In this document: piece after piece, positions 1 through 7,586 of the stretch
Layout: the number at the start of each line of letters is the position of its first letter
Numbering within the stretch: the first letter of the stretch is position 1
Assembly: GCA_027489455.1 (NCBI GenBank)
Contig: JAIXZR010000060.1
Coordinates: 1-54,280 of the forward strand
DNA length: 54,280 bases
Source: Rubrivivax sp.
Lineage (GTDB): Bacteria > Pseudomonadota > Gammaproteobacteria > Burkholderiales > Burkholderiaceae_C
Direction of reading: 5' to 3'
Notes under the pieces: generated by a model
What the model was told of the DNA's origin: nothing
Databases searched by the model: none
Seen by the model: only the letters and a program-made list of their open reading frames with translations
Position numbers and translations under genes: made by a program

Positions 1-564
1 GGCCGACGCCACCAGGTTGCCCTGCGACAGCGGCACGATCTTCGGCCGCGAGGTGGTGCCGCTGGTGTGCAGCACCATCGACACATCGTCCACCGCGGCA
101 TAGCCCGGATGCGCTGCCGCGGCGCCGGCGGAAGCGCCGTCGCGCGGCACCAGGCTGAAGGCGCCGGCCGGGGCGTCGGGGGCGACGACCAGGTTCAGCA
201 GGCGCACGCCCAGCTTCTGCGCCACTTCGATGGCCGGGGACGTGCTGTCGGCTTCGACGATCAGCGCCTTGGCGTTCAGATCCGACAGGTAGAACTCGAA
301 CTCGTCGCCGCGGTAGGCGGGGTTCAGCGGCGCGCTGGTGACAGCGCTGGCACAGGCCACGAAGCAGGCCGCCATCTCGGGGCCGTTGGCCAGCACGATG
401 GCCACGCGGTCGCCGCGGCCGATGCCCAGCGCGTTCAGCGCCTGCACGGTGCTGTCGATCTGCGCGCGCAGGCCGCCGTGGGTGAGCGCCGGGCGGCCCG
501 GGGCCGCCAGGGCGGGGGCGGCATCGGCGCCGGTGGCGAGGAGGTCCTTCAGGGTCTTGGCCAT
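1..564 (-). CDS. Acyl-CoA / oxalyl-CoA-type synthetase, N-terminal part (cut by window edge)
   Basis: About 188 N-terminal residues of an AMP-forming acyl-CoA ligase are present; the rest lies beyond the left edge. The start is the ATG at 564, 1 nt after a duplicated Shine-Dalgarno-like block. The AMP-binding P-loop HTSGTTSRPKIVPL is visible near the truncation. The stretch around APLNPAYRGDEFEFYLSDL resembles the plant AAE3 / yeast Pcs60 oxalyl-CoA synthetase branch of the ANL superfamily. Members join a carboxylate to CoA through an acyl-adenylate in the cytoplasm. The substrate cannot be fixed without the C-terminal half. It follows bchD on the same strand with a 166-nt gap, so co-transcription is possible but not evident. 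Confident on the superfamily, moderate on the oxalate-like branch. Confidence 0.85.
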   Translation of the reverse strand, partial: MAKTLKDLLATGADAAPALAAPGRPALTHGGLRAQIDSTVQALNALGIGRGDRVAIVLANGPEMAACFVACASAVTSAPLNPAYRGDEFEFYLSDLNAKALIVEADSTSPAIEVAQKLGVRLLNLVVAPDAPAGAFSLVPRDGASAGAAAAHPGYAAVDDVSMVLHTSGTTSRPKIVPLSQGNLVASA

Positions 565-565
565 G

Positions 566-591
566 TTTTCCTTGTGCCTTTTCCTTGTGCC
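566..591 (-). repeat. Perfect 13-bp tandem duplication carrying the ribosome-binding site
   Basis: Two identical 13-nt units (566-578 and 579-591) lie directly before the ligase start. On the minus strand each reads GGCACAAGGAAAA, so the mRNA offers two AAGGA Shine-Dalgarno-like sites, one close to the ATG and one 13 nt further upstream. Confidence 0.8.
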
Positions 592-730
592 GCGTGGGGC
601 GCGTGCGCCCGCTGGGGCGGGGGTTGCCGGAGCTGCCGCCGGATGCGGGCGGGACAGCCCCGGCACCGGGCGACGGGTTATACCTTGCCCGCGCGCCAGG
701 GCGGCAGCGCCGGGTCGCGCCGCGGGCCGC

Positions 731-2704
731 TCACTGCGCTGCGGCGCGTACCACCCGCGACAGCCCCTGCGCGCCGGCCAGGGGCAGCGGCAGGTAGGCT
801 GCAGCCGCCGCCTCGGCCATGCGCGCGGCCTGCGCGCTGGGCTGGGGCGAGGTGTCGATCACGAGCACGGCCGCCCCCAGCGCGCCCAGCCGGCGCGCCG
901 CGGCCACCGCATCGGCTTCGGCGCGCGCGCGGCCGCCGGTACCGTCCAGCGCCACGTTGGCACGCCCGTCGGTCAGCAGCACGGCCACGGCGGTGTCCCC
1001 CCGCCGGCGCGCGGCGGCCACCTGGGCGGCCAGGGCATCGATGCCGGCGGCCAGCGGCGTGCCCCCGCCCCCAGGCAGGCCCGACAGCGCCCGCTTGGCC
1101 CGCACCAGGGACCGCGTCGGCGGCAGCAGCAGCTCGGCCGCCCGGCCACGGAAGGCCAGCACAGCCACCTTGTCGCGGCGCACGTAGCAATCCGCCAGCA
1201 GCAGCTCGACGGCGCCCTTGGCTTCGGCCAGGCGCTGCAGCGCCGCCGAGCCCGAGGCGTCGACGGCAAACAGCGTGGTGGTCTCGCGCCGCTGGCGCAG
1301 CTGGGTGACGTGGAAATCGTCGGCCCGTACCTCGATCCGGCGGGCGCTACCTGCCCCGGCTGAGGGCACCGCGCCAGCAGCAGCAGGCGCAGCACCGCGG
1401 CCCCGCAGCTTCTGCCAGGGCACGGCAGCGCGCAGCGTCTCGATCACGTTCAGGCGCTGCCCGGCGCGGGGCTCGCCGCGCCGCACGCCCACGGGACGGC
1501 CGCGCTTGCCCGCCTTCTGCACGGCGCCGGAAACGCCCGCCGCGCGGGCGGCTTGCTGGCCCGCCCGCCCGGCCTGCAGGCTGGCCAGCAGATCGGGCGG
1601 CAGGGCCGCCATCACGGCCTGCAGGACGAGGTCGTCCAGCGCGCCGGGTGGCAGCTCGGGCGGGGCGCTGTCGGCGTCGGCATCGGGGGGTGGCGGCGGG
1701 TCTGCCGCCGCCGCGTCGTCGGGGGGCGGCGGGTCTGGCGGTGGGTCTGGGGGCGGGTCGTCGGTATCGGGCGCCGGGTCGGCGGCCTGTTCGGGCGGCG
1801 GGTCGGCTTCCTGCACTGGCAGTCGCGTCGCGCGCGGTGCCAGCACCAGCCGGGCGGCCACGGCCACGTCGTCGGCCAGCACCTCGTCCTGCGCCTGCAA
1901 CGCGGCGTGCGCACGCGCCACGTGCAGGGCCTGCAGGCAGGCGCGGAACGAATCCACCCCCAACGCCGCAGCAGCGCGGCACAGCACCTGCAGCAGCGCA
2001 TCAGGCACCTGCAGCTGACCGAAGCGCTGGCGCGCGGCGGCCAGTTCCGCTGCAGACATCAGGAAGCCATCGTCGAGCGCGTCGTCGTCGCCCATGACGG
2101 CGCGCACGGGCACGGCCGACAAGTCCAGCAGCAGCGCCAGGCGATCGCGCAGCGCCGCAGGCAGCGCTTCGTCGGCGATCAGGCTGGGCATCGCGGCCGC
2201 GGCGTTGCCGGCGGCTGCGGGCGGCGGGCCTTCGCTTTCGTCCAGCGCCACGACGCCGAAACGGGCCGGGTGCGACAGCGCCACGCCGTCGCGTTCGGCC
2301 ACGACTTCGCCGCGGTCCATGGCCGCCGCCAGGCGCGCCACGGTGCCGCCGTCCAGGCGCTCGGCCATCGCCAGCAGCAGCACGCCGCCATGGCTGTCGG
2401 CTAGCAGGCCGCGCTGCGCCACCGGGCGCCCGGCCTGCAGCGTCGCGGCCAGGTCCAGGCCGCCCAGCAGCCGGTCGTCGCGGATGTGCAGCGGCAGCCG
2501 GTTCAGCCGCGCACTGGCGCCCAGCTGCTGGCGCAGCAGTGCCAGCCAGCGGTCCCGCACCGGGCCGGCACCGGCGCGCAGCGAGATGCCGGTGCCCGGC
2601 GGGTCGATGCTGAACAGCAGCAGCGCCAGCACCGCGTCGGCCCAGCGCTCGGCGCCGGTCTCGGCGGGCGCCGCCGGGGCTGCCGGGGCTGCCGCAGCCG
2701 CCAT
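731..2704 (-). CDS. bchD: Magnesium-chelatase subunit D (BchD-like)
   Basis: 657 aa. BchD pairs with BchI as the AAA+ motor that drives Mg insertion into protoporphyrin IX by BchH, the first committed step to bacteriochlorophyll. The protein has an AAA-like N-terminal half without an obvious intact Walker A, then a Pro/Asp-rich acidic linker (roughly residues 315-365), then a von Willebrand A / integrin-I domain. The MIDAS motif DASGS is near residue 482 and LLTDGRANVAL follows. The start is the ATG at 2704, whose A is also the last base of the bchI stop (TGATG), implying translational coupling; the same frame stays open far upstream through bchI, but that is antisense-free overextension, not coding. 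No bchO follows, unlike the bchIDO order of many purple bacteria. A cobaltochelatase-associated ChlD homologue is the main alternative. Confidence 0.85.
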   Translation of the reverse strand: MAAAAAPAAPAAPAETGAERWADAVLALLLFSIDPPGTGISLRAGAGPVRDRWLALLRQQLGASARLNRLPLHIRDDRLLGGLDLAATLQAGRPVAQRGLLADSHGGVLLLAMAERLDGGTVARLAAAMDRGEVVAERDGVALSHPARFGVVALDESEGPPPAAAGNAAAAMPSLIADEALPAALRDRLALLLDLSAVPVRAVMGDDDALDDGFLMSAAELAAARQRFGQLQVPDALLQVLCRAAAALGVDSFRACLQALHVARAHAALQAQDEVLADDVAVAARLVLAPRATRLPVQEADPPPEQAADPAPDTDDPPPDPPPDPPPPDDAAAADPPPPPDADADSAPPELPPGALDDLVLQAVMAALPPDLLASLQAGRAGQQAARAAGVSGAVQKAGKRGRPVGVRRGEPRAGQRLNVIETLRAAVPWQKLRGRGAAPAAAGAVPSAGAGSARRIEVRADDFHVTQLRQRRETTTLFAVDASGSAALQRLAEAKGAVELLLADCYVRRDKVAVLAFRGRAAELLLPPTRSLVRAKRALSGLPGGGGTPLAAGIDALAAQVAAARRRGDTAVAVLLTDGRANVALDGTGGRARAEADAVAAARRLGALGAAVLVIDTSPQPSAQAARMAEAAAAAYLPLPLAGAQGLSRVVRAAAQ

Positions 2705-3759
2705 CAAGCGGCCGGCACGGCCGCAGCAGCCGGCGGGGGCAGCAGATCGGCCAGCGCCCGCTCGACGCGCGCGCCCGAGCCGGTGTCGTCCAGCGGATTG
2801 CGGCGCAGCCGGTGGCGCAGCGCCGGAGGCGCGATGCGCGCCAGGTGGGCCGTCGTCACGACGCGCGCGCCCTCCAGCGCCGCCAGCGCACGCGCGGCAC
2901 GCATCAGCGTGAGCTCGCCGCGCAGGCCGTCGGTGCCCAGCGCCAGGCACAGGGCCGAAGCCAGCTCGAGCACGGCGTCGGGCAGTTGCACGTCGGGCAG
3001 GCGCTTGCGGCCCGCGGTGAGCTGCTTGCGCACGCGTTCGTCTTCGGCCGCCCAGGCCTGGGCGAAGGCCTGCGGGTCGCGCTCGAAAGCGTCGCGGCGC
3101 TTGACGACATCGATGCGCGTGGGCACGTCGGTCGGGGTCTTGACTTCCACGCTCAGGCCGAAGCGGTCCAGCAGCTGCGGTCGCAGCTCGCCTTCCTCGG
3201 GGTTGCCGCTGCCCACCAGCACGAAGCGTGCAGGGTGGCGCACGCTCAGGCCTTCGCGCTCGACGACGTTTTCGCCCGAAGCCGCGACGTCGATCAGCAG
3301 GTCGACCAGATGGTCTTCGAGCAGGTTGACTTCGTCGATGTAGAGGAAGCCACGATGCGCGCGCGCCAGCAGGCCGGGCTCGAAGGCCTTCACGCCCTGG
3401 GACAGCGCGCGCTCCAGATCCAGCGCGCCGACGACGCGATCCTCGGTCGCGCCCAGCGGCAGATCGACCACCGGCACGGGCACGAGTTCGGTACGCGGCT
3501 TCTTGCCCGCCGGCTTGAGCGCCGGGCACTGGTCGCAAGCGCCGGCGCTGGCCTCGGGCGCGCAGTGGTAGCGGCAGCCCACGACGGCGCGCATCGGCGG
3601 CAGCAGCGCCGCCAGCCCGCGCACGGCGGTGCTCTTGCCGGTGCCGCGATCACCGAACACCAGCACGCCACCCACGCTGGGGTCGACAGCGGCGATCAGG
3701 ATCGCAAGCTTCATCTCGTCCTGGCCGACGATGGCGGAAAAGGGGAATGTCAGGGGCAT
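2704..3759 (-). CDS. bchI: Magnesium-chelatase AAA+ ATPase subunit I (BchI)
   Basis: 351 aa. ATPase subunit that forms a hexameric ring with BchD and powers Mg insertion into protoporphyrin IX. Walker A is GDRGTGKST at about residues 36-44, Walker B is FLYIDE around 138-143, and GSGNPEEGELRPQLLDRFG is the typical sensor / arginine-finger region. A four-cysteine cluster (C62, C66, C75, C78) matches that seen in bacterial BchI proteins. I chose the ATG at 3759, which gives the conserved N terminus FPFSAIVGQ; an in-frame upstream extension to 3855 would add unrelated Arg/Pro-rich residues. It lies 55 nt downstream of the DUF3422 gene and shares one base with bchD. The family is certain; use in bacteriochlorophyll rather than cobalamin synthesis is inferred from similarity to purple-bacterial BchI. 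Confidence 0.92.
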   Translation of the reverse strand: MPLTFPFSAIVGQDEMKLAILIAAVDPSVGGVLVFGDRGTGKSTAVRGLAALLPPMRAVVGCRYHCAPEASAGACDQCPALKPAGKKPRTELVPVPVVDLPLGATEDRVVGALDLERALSQGVKAFEPGLLARAHRGFLYIDEVNLLEDHLVDLLIDVAASGENVVEREGLSVRHPARFVLVGSGNPEEGELRPQLLDRFGLSVEVKTPTDVPTRIDVVKRRDAFERDPQAFAQAWAAEDERVRKQLTAGRKRLPDVQLPDAVLELASALCLALGTDGLRGELTLMRAARALAALEGARVVTTAHLARIAPPALRHRLRRNPLDDTGSGARVERALADLLPPPAAAAVPAA

Positions 3760-3814
3760 CGGCAGGGCGTTGTGGCGGGAAGATGGGGCAGGCTGGCGAG
3801 CGTGCGGCCCGCCT

Positions 3815-5122
3815 TCAGTGCGCGGCCAGCGCGCGTTCGCGGGCCTCGGCGTCATGGATGCGGCGCCGGGCGCGGCGGATCGCCATCAGAGAGGCGATGG
3901 CCACCAGCGGCACGGCAGCGCCGACCAGGAGATCGGTGTTCAGCGGCAGGCCGGCGGATTTGCCGGCCTTGGCGACATAACCCACCAGCCCGGCCACGTA
4001 GTAGCTGATGGCCGCGACCGACAGGCCTTCCACGGTCTGCTGCAGGCGCAACTGCAGCTTGGCGCGGCGGTCCATGCTGGCCAGCAAGGCCTGGCTCTGC
4101 CTTTCGCGGGCGATGCCCACGCGGGTGGCCAGCAGCCCGCTGGCCTGCGCCACGCGTTCGGAGAGGTCGTGCAGCCGCTGCGACACGGTCTGGCAGGTGG
4201 TGACGGCCGGCGTGAAGCGGCGGGCCATGAACTCCTCGATCGTCTGCAGCCCGCGGATGCGCTGCTCTCGCAGTTCGCTGATGCGCGTGCGCACCAGTTC
4301 GCTGTAGGCGCGGCAGGCGCCGAAGCGGAACTGGCTGGTGGCCAGGCCGCTTTCGACCTCGGCCGCCAGACGGGTGAGCTCCTGCAGCAGCTGCTCGTCG
4401 GCACCGTCTTCGCGCGCGATGCCTTCGGTTAGCTCGGCCAGGCTCTTTTCGATGGCCACGATGCGCGGGCTCTGGCGGCGTGCGATCGGCAGTGCCAGCA
4501 GGGCCAGCATGCGGTAGGCGTCGATCTCGAACAGCCGCTGCAGCATGCGGCCGGCCTGGTTGAGCGTGAAGCCGTTGTCCAGCAGCAGGAAACGTGCGTG
4601 GCCGTCGCCGTGCAGACGGAAATCCGTGAAGGCGTGGCCTGCGCCGCCGCCAATCGTGGCGCCCAGCACCGGGTTGCCGTTGAAGTAACGCGCCAGCGTG
4701 GTGGCATCCGGCGGCGTCGCAGCGCCAGGCAGCAGCAGCGCGTGGGCCGCGGCCACGGTCTGGCCCGGCAGCTGGGCCAGCCAGCCCGGGGGCAGCAGCT
4801 GGGCCGCGGTGGCGCCGAAGTCGTCGTCGGCCTGGCCGGGCGCAAAGAAGGTGTAGCCCGAGAACTCGCCGTGGCGTTCCCACTTCAGGCGCACCGGCCC
4901 CAGCGGGGTGCTGAACTGCGTCGTGCCGGCCGGCGGCGGCGGCACGCCGTACTGGGCGAACAGGTCGGCCAGATGCCGCGCTTCGGCGCCCCGGTCCTCG
5001 CTGTCCATCAGCACGGCGACATAACTGGCCCGCGTGGGGGTGGTCAGGGGCTCGGGGGGCCGCGCATGCACCTCGTCGGCCAGGGCCAGGCGTTCGGGGT
5101 GGTTGGACGGCAGCATCGACAT
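3815..5122 (-). CDS. DUF3422 family membrane-anchored protein
   Basis: 435 aa. The N terminus LALADEVHARPPEPL and the overall layout match the DUF3422 family, which is common in proteobacteria and has no established function. The middle is largely helical with a charged region (about residues 215-330, rich in E, R and Q). Two hydrophobic segments near the C terminus (around 355-378 and 390-412) probably form a membrane hairpin, followed by a short basic tail. The ATG at 5122 is used; a second ATG two codons on is equally possible. It heads a possible minus-strand unit with bchI and bchD. The neighbourhood does not by itself assign a role. Confidence 0.8.
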   Translation of the reverse strand: MSMLPSNHPERLALADEVHARPPEPLTTPTRASYVAVLMDSEDRGAEARHLADLFAQYGVPPPPAGTTQFSTPLGPVRLKWERHGEFSGYTFFAPGQADDDFGATAAQLLPPGWLAQLPGQTVAAAHALLLPGAATPPDATTLARYFNGNPVLGATIGGGAGHAFTDFRLHGDGHARFLLLDNGFTLNQAGRMLQRLFEIDAYRMLALLALPIARRQSPRIVAIEKSLAELTEGIAREDGADEQLLQELTRLAAEVESGLATSQFRFGACRAYSELVRTRISELREQRIRGLQTIEEFMARRFTPAVTTCQTVSQRLHDLSERVAQASGLLATRVGIARERQSQALLASMDRRAKLQLRLQQTVEGLSVAAISYYVAGLVGYVAKAGKSAGLPLNTDLLVGAAVPLVAIASLMAIRRARRRIHDAEARERALAAH

Positions 5123-5338
5123 GAGCAGGGACGGGGGCTGGCGCGGGCGCGCTGGCGCCGGCGGGGGCGATCGTGATCAGGGCGGGCCCTTAGCGGGCCC
5201 AGCGGCAGAGTATGTCATCCGCCAACACGCACCCCGTTCCAGGGGCCCCCGGGCCCAGCCCCAATGCGACCCTGTCGGAAGTCTGGGACAATACTTGCTT
5301 CGCGTTGATCGGGGTGCCCTCCCTGCCTGCCAGCCGCC

Positions 5339-5614
5339 ATGACCACACGCCGCACCAACACCCAGACCGTCCCTGCCACGCCAGCCCCGGCCGGCCCGAA
5401 GCTGCGCCAGACGCAAGCCGAGTACACCGCCGCGCGCCCGAACGCCGAGCCTGGCGTGAAGCCGATGATGTCGAGCTCGAAAATGTACGTGTGCATCAAG
5501 TGCCACGCCAACTTCAAGACCGGCGATGGCAAGCCCGATCCGCGCCTGCGTGGCCTGGGCCGCTGCAACAACTGCCTGGGCGTGGCCGCCGGCAACACCA
5601 CCGCGGCCACCTGA
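5339..5614 (+). CDS. Small zinc-ribbon-like protein of unknown function
   Basis: 91 aa. The protein has a Thr/Pro/Ala-rich N terminus, then CIKC and, about 24 residues later, CNNC (CxxC...CxxC), the pattern of a small zinc ribbon or rubredoxin-like knuckle. Basic residues surround both pairs. I do not recognise a named family. It is transcribed away from the DUF3422 gene across a 216-nt divergent gap and ends at a strong terminator. A CAATAC hexamer about 50 nt before the start (near 5289) could be its -10 element. The isolated gene with its own terminator, and the conserved-looking metal site, argue that the ORF is real. Function unknown. Confidence 0.75.
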   Translation: MTTRRTNTQTVPATPAPAGPKLRQTQAEYTAARPNAEPGVKPMMSSSKMYVCIKCHANFKTGDGKPDPRLRGLGRCNNCLGVAAGNTTAAT

Positions 5615-5626
5615 CCGGCCTGCCGG

Positions 5627-6595
5627 TCAAAGGCTTGGAACGGCCCCTTCGGGGGCCGTTTTCGCTGGTAGGCCGCCCTGCGCGCGCGCCTGCACCAGCC
5701 TGACTGCCAGCCACAGCGCCCGGTTGGCCGGCACCGGCACGCCCCACACCGCGGCCCGCTGCACGATGTGGCCGTTGAGATGGTCGATCTCGGTCGGCCG
5801 GCCGCGCTGCAGGTCCTGCGCAGTGGAAGAGAGCTGTGTGGCCATGGTCTGCGCGATGCCGCGCACCATCGCGTCCAGATCGGCCGGCAGGGGCACGCCT
5901 TCGGCAGCCGCCACGGCGCGGCATTCGGCCACCAGCTCGGCCATCAGATCCGCCACGCCGGGCTGCTGCACGAGGCTGCCATAGGGCATCGCCCCCAGCG
6001 CCGAAAGCGCGTTGTAGGTGCAGTTGATCACCAACTTGGCCCACAGCCGGCTCTGCACGTCGTCGCTGCCTTCAGCCGGCACGCCAGCCGCAGCCCAGGC
6101 CGGCAGCAGCCAGCGCAGCCAGGGGCCCTGTTCGATCAGCAGTTCGCCGCGGCCATGGTGGCGCACGTGGCCCGGGCCAGCCATCGCCACGGCGACGTAG
6201 ACCACCGCCGCCGCCACGGGCTGGCCGGGCAGCAGCGAGCGCACCCGCTGCGCGTTGTCGACCCCGTTCTGCAGGCACAGCACCAGAGCATCGGGCCGCA
6301 GGTGCGGCCGCAGCGCCCGGGCGGCAGCTTCGGTGTCGTTGGACTTCACGGCCAGGAGCACCAGATCGGCGCCTGCCGCGGCTGCCGGGTCGGTGGACGC
6401 GGCCAGGCCCACGTGCTCGTCGAAGGCCGCCGTCTGCAGGCGCAGGCCCTGGGCCTGCACTGCCTGCACATGCGACGCACGCCCGATCAGCGTCACGCGC
6501 TGGCCGGCGCGCGCCAGCATCGCGCCGTAGTAGCAGCCCACGGCGCCAGCGCCCATCACGGCCACCTGCAGCGGGCGGGGTTCTTCAGGGTTCAT
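5627..6595 (-). CDS. 2-dehydropantoate 2-reductase family protein (PanE/ApbA-like)
   Basis: 322 aa, the usual length. PanE reduces ketopantoate to pantoate with NADPH in coenzyme A synthesis. The N-terminal Rossmann fold has GAGAVGCYYG; LLAVKSNDTEAAARAL carries the conserved Lys of the family, and AKLVINCTYNALSAL holds the conserved Lys/Asn of the C-terminal ApbA_C domain. Bacteria often carry several paralogues acting on other 2-keto acids, so true pantoate synthesis is not proven. The C terminus is encoded by the opposite strand of the neighbouring terminator stem, which may make the last residues variable between relatives. Confidence 0.85.
   Translation of the reverse strand: MNPEEPRPLQVAVMGAGAVGCYYGAMLARAGQRVTLIGRASHVQAVQAQGLRLQTAAFDEHVGLAASTDPAAAAGADLVLLAVKSNDTEAAARALRPHLRPDALVLCLQNGVDNAQRVRSLLPGQPVAAAVVYVAVAMAGPGHVRHHGRGELLIEQGPWLRWLLPAWAAAGVPAEGSDDVQSRLWAKLVINCTYNALSALGAMPYGSLVQQPGVADLMAELVAECRAVAAAEGVPLPADLDAMVRGIAQTMATQLSSTAQDLQRGRPTEIDHLNGHIVQRAAVWGVPVPANRALWLAVRLVQARAQGGLPAKTAPEGAVPSL
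5639..5662 (+). terminator. Rho-independent terminator of the zinc-ribbon gene
   Basis: A 9-bp stem AACGGCCCC / GGGGCCGTT closes on a TTCG tetraloop and runs into a T tract. A second small stem (TGACCGG / CCGGTCA) begins at the stop codon of the upstream gene. The terminator lies inside the last codons of the convergent panE-like gene, so the same DNA encodes that protein's C terminus on the minus strand. Confidence 0.85.
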
Positions 6596-6917
6596 GCCGG
6601 GGCGTCACTTTCTCGGTGGGGGCGGTCTGCAGGGCGGCCCGCGTGGCTGCGCCGGCCGGAACGCGCCCGACTCTAGTACCCGGACGCGGCACAATCCAGC
6701 GAGCGCAGGCGCGCTGCCCTTGCAGCGCCGCCCGTGGTTGACCAGGTGGCACCGGACCACGCTGTCTGGCCCTGAGGGGCTGACACCTGGCTCGACGGCC
6801 CGCATGCAGACCCTGTGGCCTGCATCGCAGCGGCCCCGAGCAATCCCGCCAGGGCGCCCGCACCCGGCGGGCCGTCCACCCCCTGTCGCCCCCTGCCCTG
6901 CCCACCGAAAGCATCCC
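6596..6917. other. Divergent intergenic region, panE-like / rpiB-like
   Basis: 322 nt between two divergent starts. It contains a CACAATCC hexamer at 6690 on the plus strand resembling other -10 elements in this window, but no convincing -35 and no clear hairpin. No additional gene, repeat or riboswitch was recognised. Confidence 0.4.
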
Positions 6918-7559
6918 ATGAAGATCGCCCTCATCATCGAAAACAGCCAGGCCGCCAAGTCGGAGATCGTGCATGGCGCGCTCAAGTCCGTCGTCGAGCC
7001 CCTGGGCCACCAGGTACACCACTACGGCATGTACACGCCCGAGGACAAAGCCTCGCTCACCTACGTGATGAACGGCCTGCTGGCCGGCATCCTGCTCAAT
7101 TCGCGCGCGGCGGATTTCGTCGTCACCGGCTGCGGCACCGGCATGGGGTCGATGCTGGCCTGCAATTCGATGCCGGGCGTGTTCTGCGGCCTGGTGATCG
7201 ACCCCACGGACGCCTTCCTCTTCGGCCAGATCAACGACGGCAACTGCCTGTCGATGCCCTACGCCAAGGGCTTCGGCTGGGCTGCAGAGCTGAACCTGCA
7301 GGATTGCTATCGCAAGCTCTTCGAAGTCGAGCGCGGCGTGGGTTACCCGAAGGAGCGCGCCGCCATCATGGCCAGGAACCGCGGCATCCTGAAGGAGCTC
7401 AAGGCCGCCGCCAGCAAGGACATGCTCAGCGTGCTGAAGGGCGTGGACCCCGATCTGCTGAAGGCCACGGTCTCGGGCCAGAAGTTCCAGGATCTCTTCT
7501 TCCCCCACTGCCAGGACGAGGCCATCGCCAGCCACATCCGCGGCGTGCTTGCGGCCTGA
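6918..7559 (+). CDS. RpiB/LacA/LacB family sugar-phosphate isomerase-like protein
   Basis: 213 aa. It belongs to the RpiB/LacAB fold, whose members interconvert aldose and ketose phosphates. The motif CGTGMGSMLACN around residues 73-84 corresponds to the RpiB active-site CGTG loop with its catalytic Cys. The chain is longer than the classical ~150-aa RpiB, with an extra helical C terminus (roughly residues 150-213). A separate rpiA is present at 24.3-24.9 kb, so this protein is unlikely to be the main ribose-5-phosphate isomerase and may act on another sugar phosphate. The ATG at 6918 gives the natural N terminus MKIALIIEN; the upstream open frame is not coding-like. It is convergent with the CoA-transferase gene. 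Confidence 0.8.
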   Translation: MKIALIIENSQAAKSEIVHGALKSVVEPLGHQVHHYGMYTPEDKASLTYVMNGLLAGILLNSRAADFVVTGCGTGMGSMLACNSMPGVFCGLVIDPTDAFLFGQINDGNCLSMPYAKGFGWAAELNLQDCYRKLFEVERGVGYPKERAAIMARNRGILKELKAAASKDMLSVLKGVDPDLLKATVSGQKFQDLFFPHCQDEAIASHIRGVLAA

Positions 7560-7586
7560 AGCCGCGGCCGGCGGCAGGCACCGGCC

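Noticed and set aside
2705-3538. Upstream extension of the bchD reading frame
   Set aside because: It overlaps bchI and lacks domain content; bchD begins at 2704 by coupling to the bchI stop.
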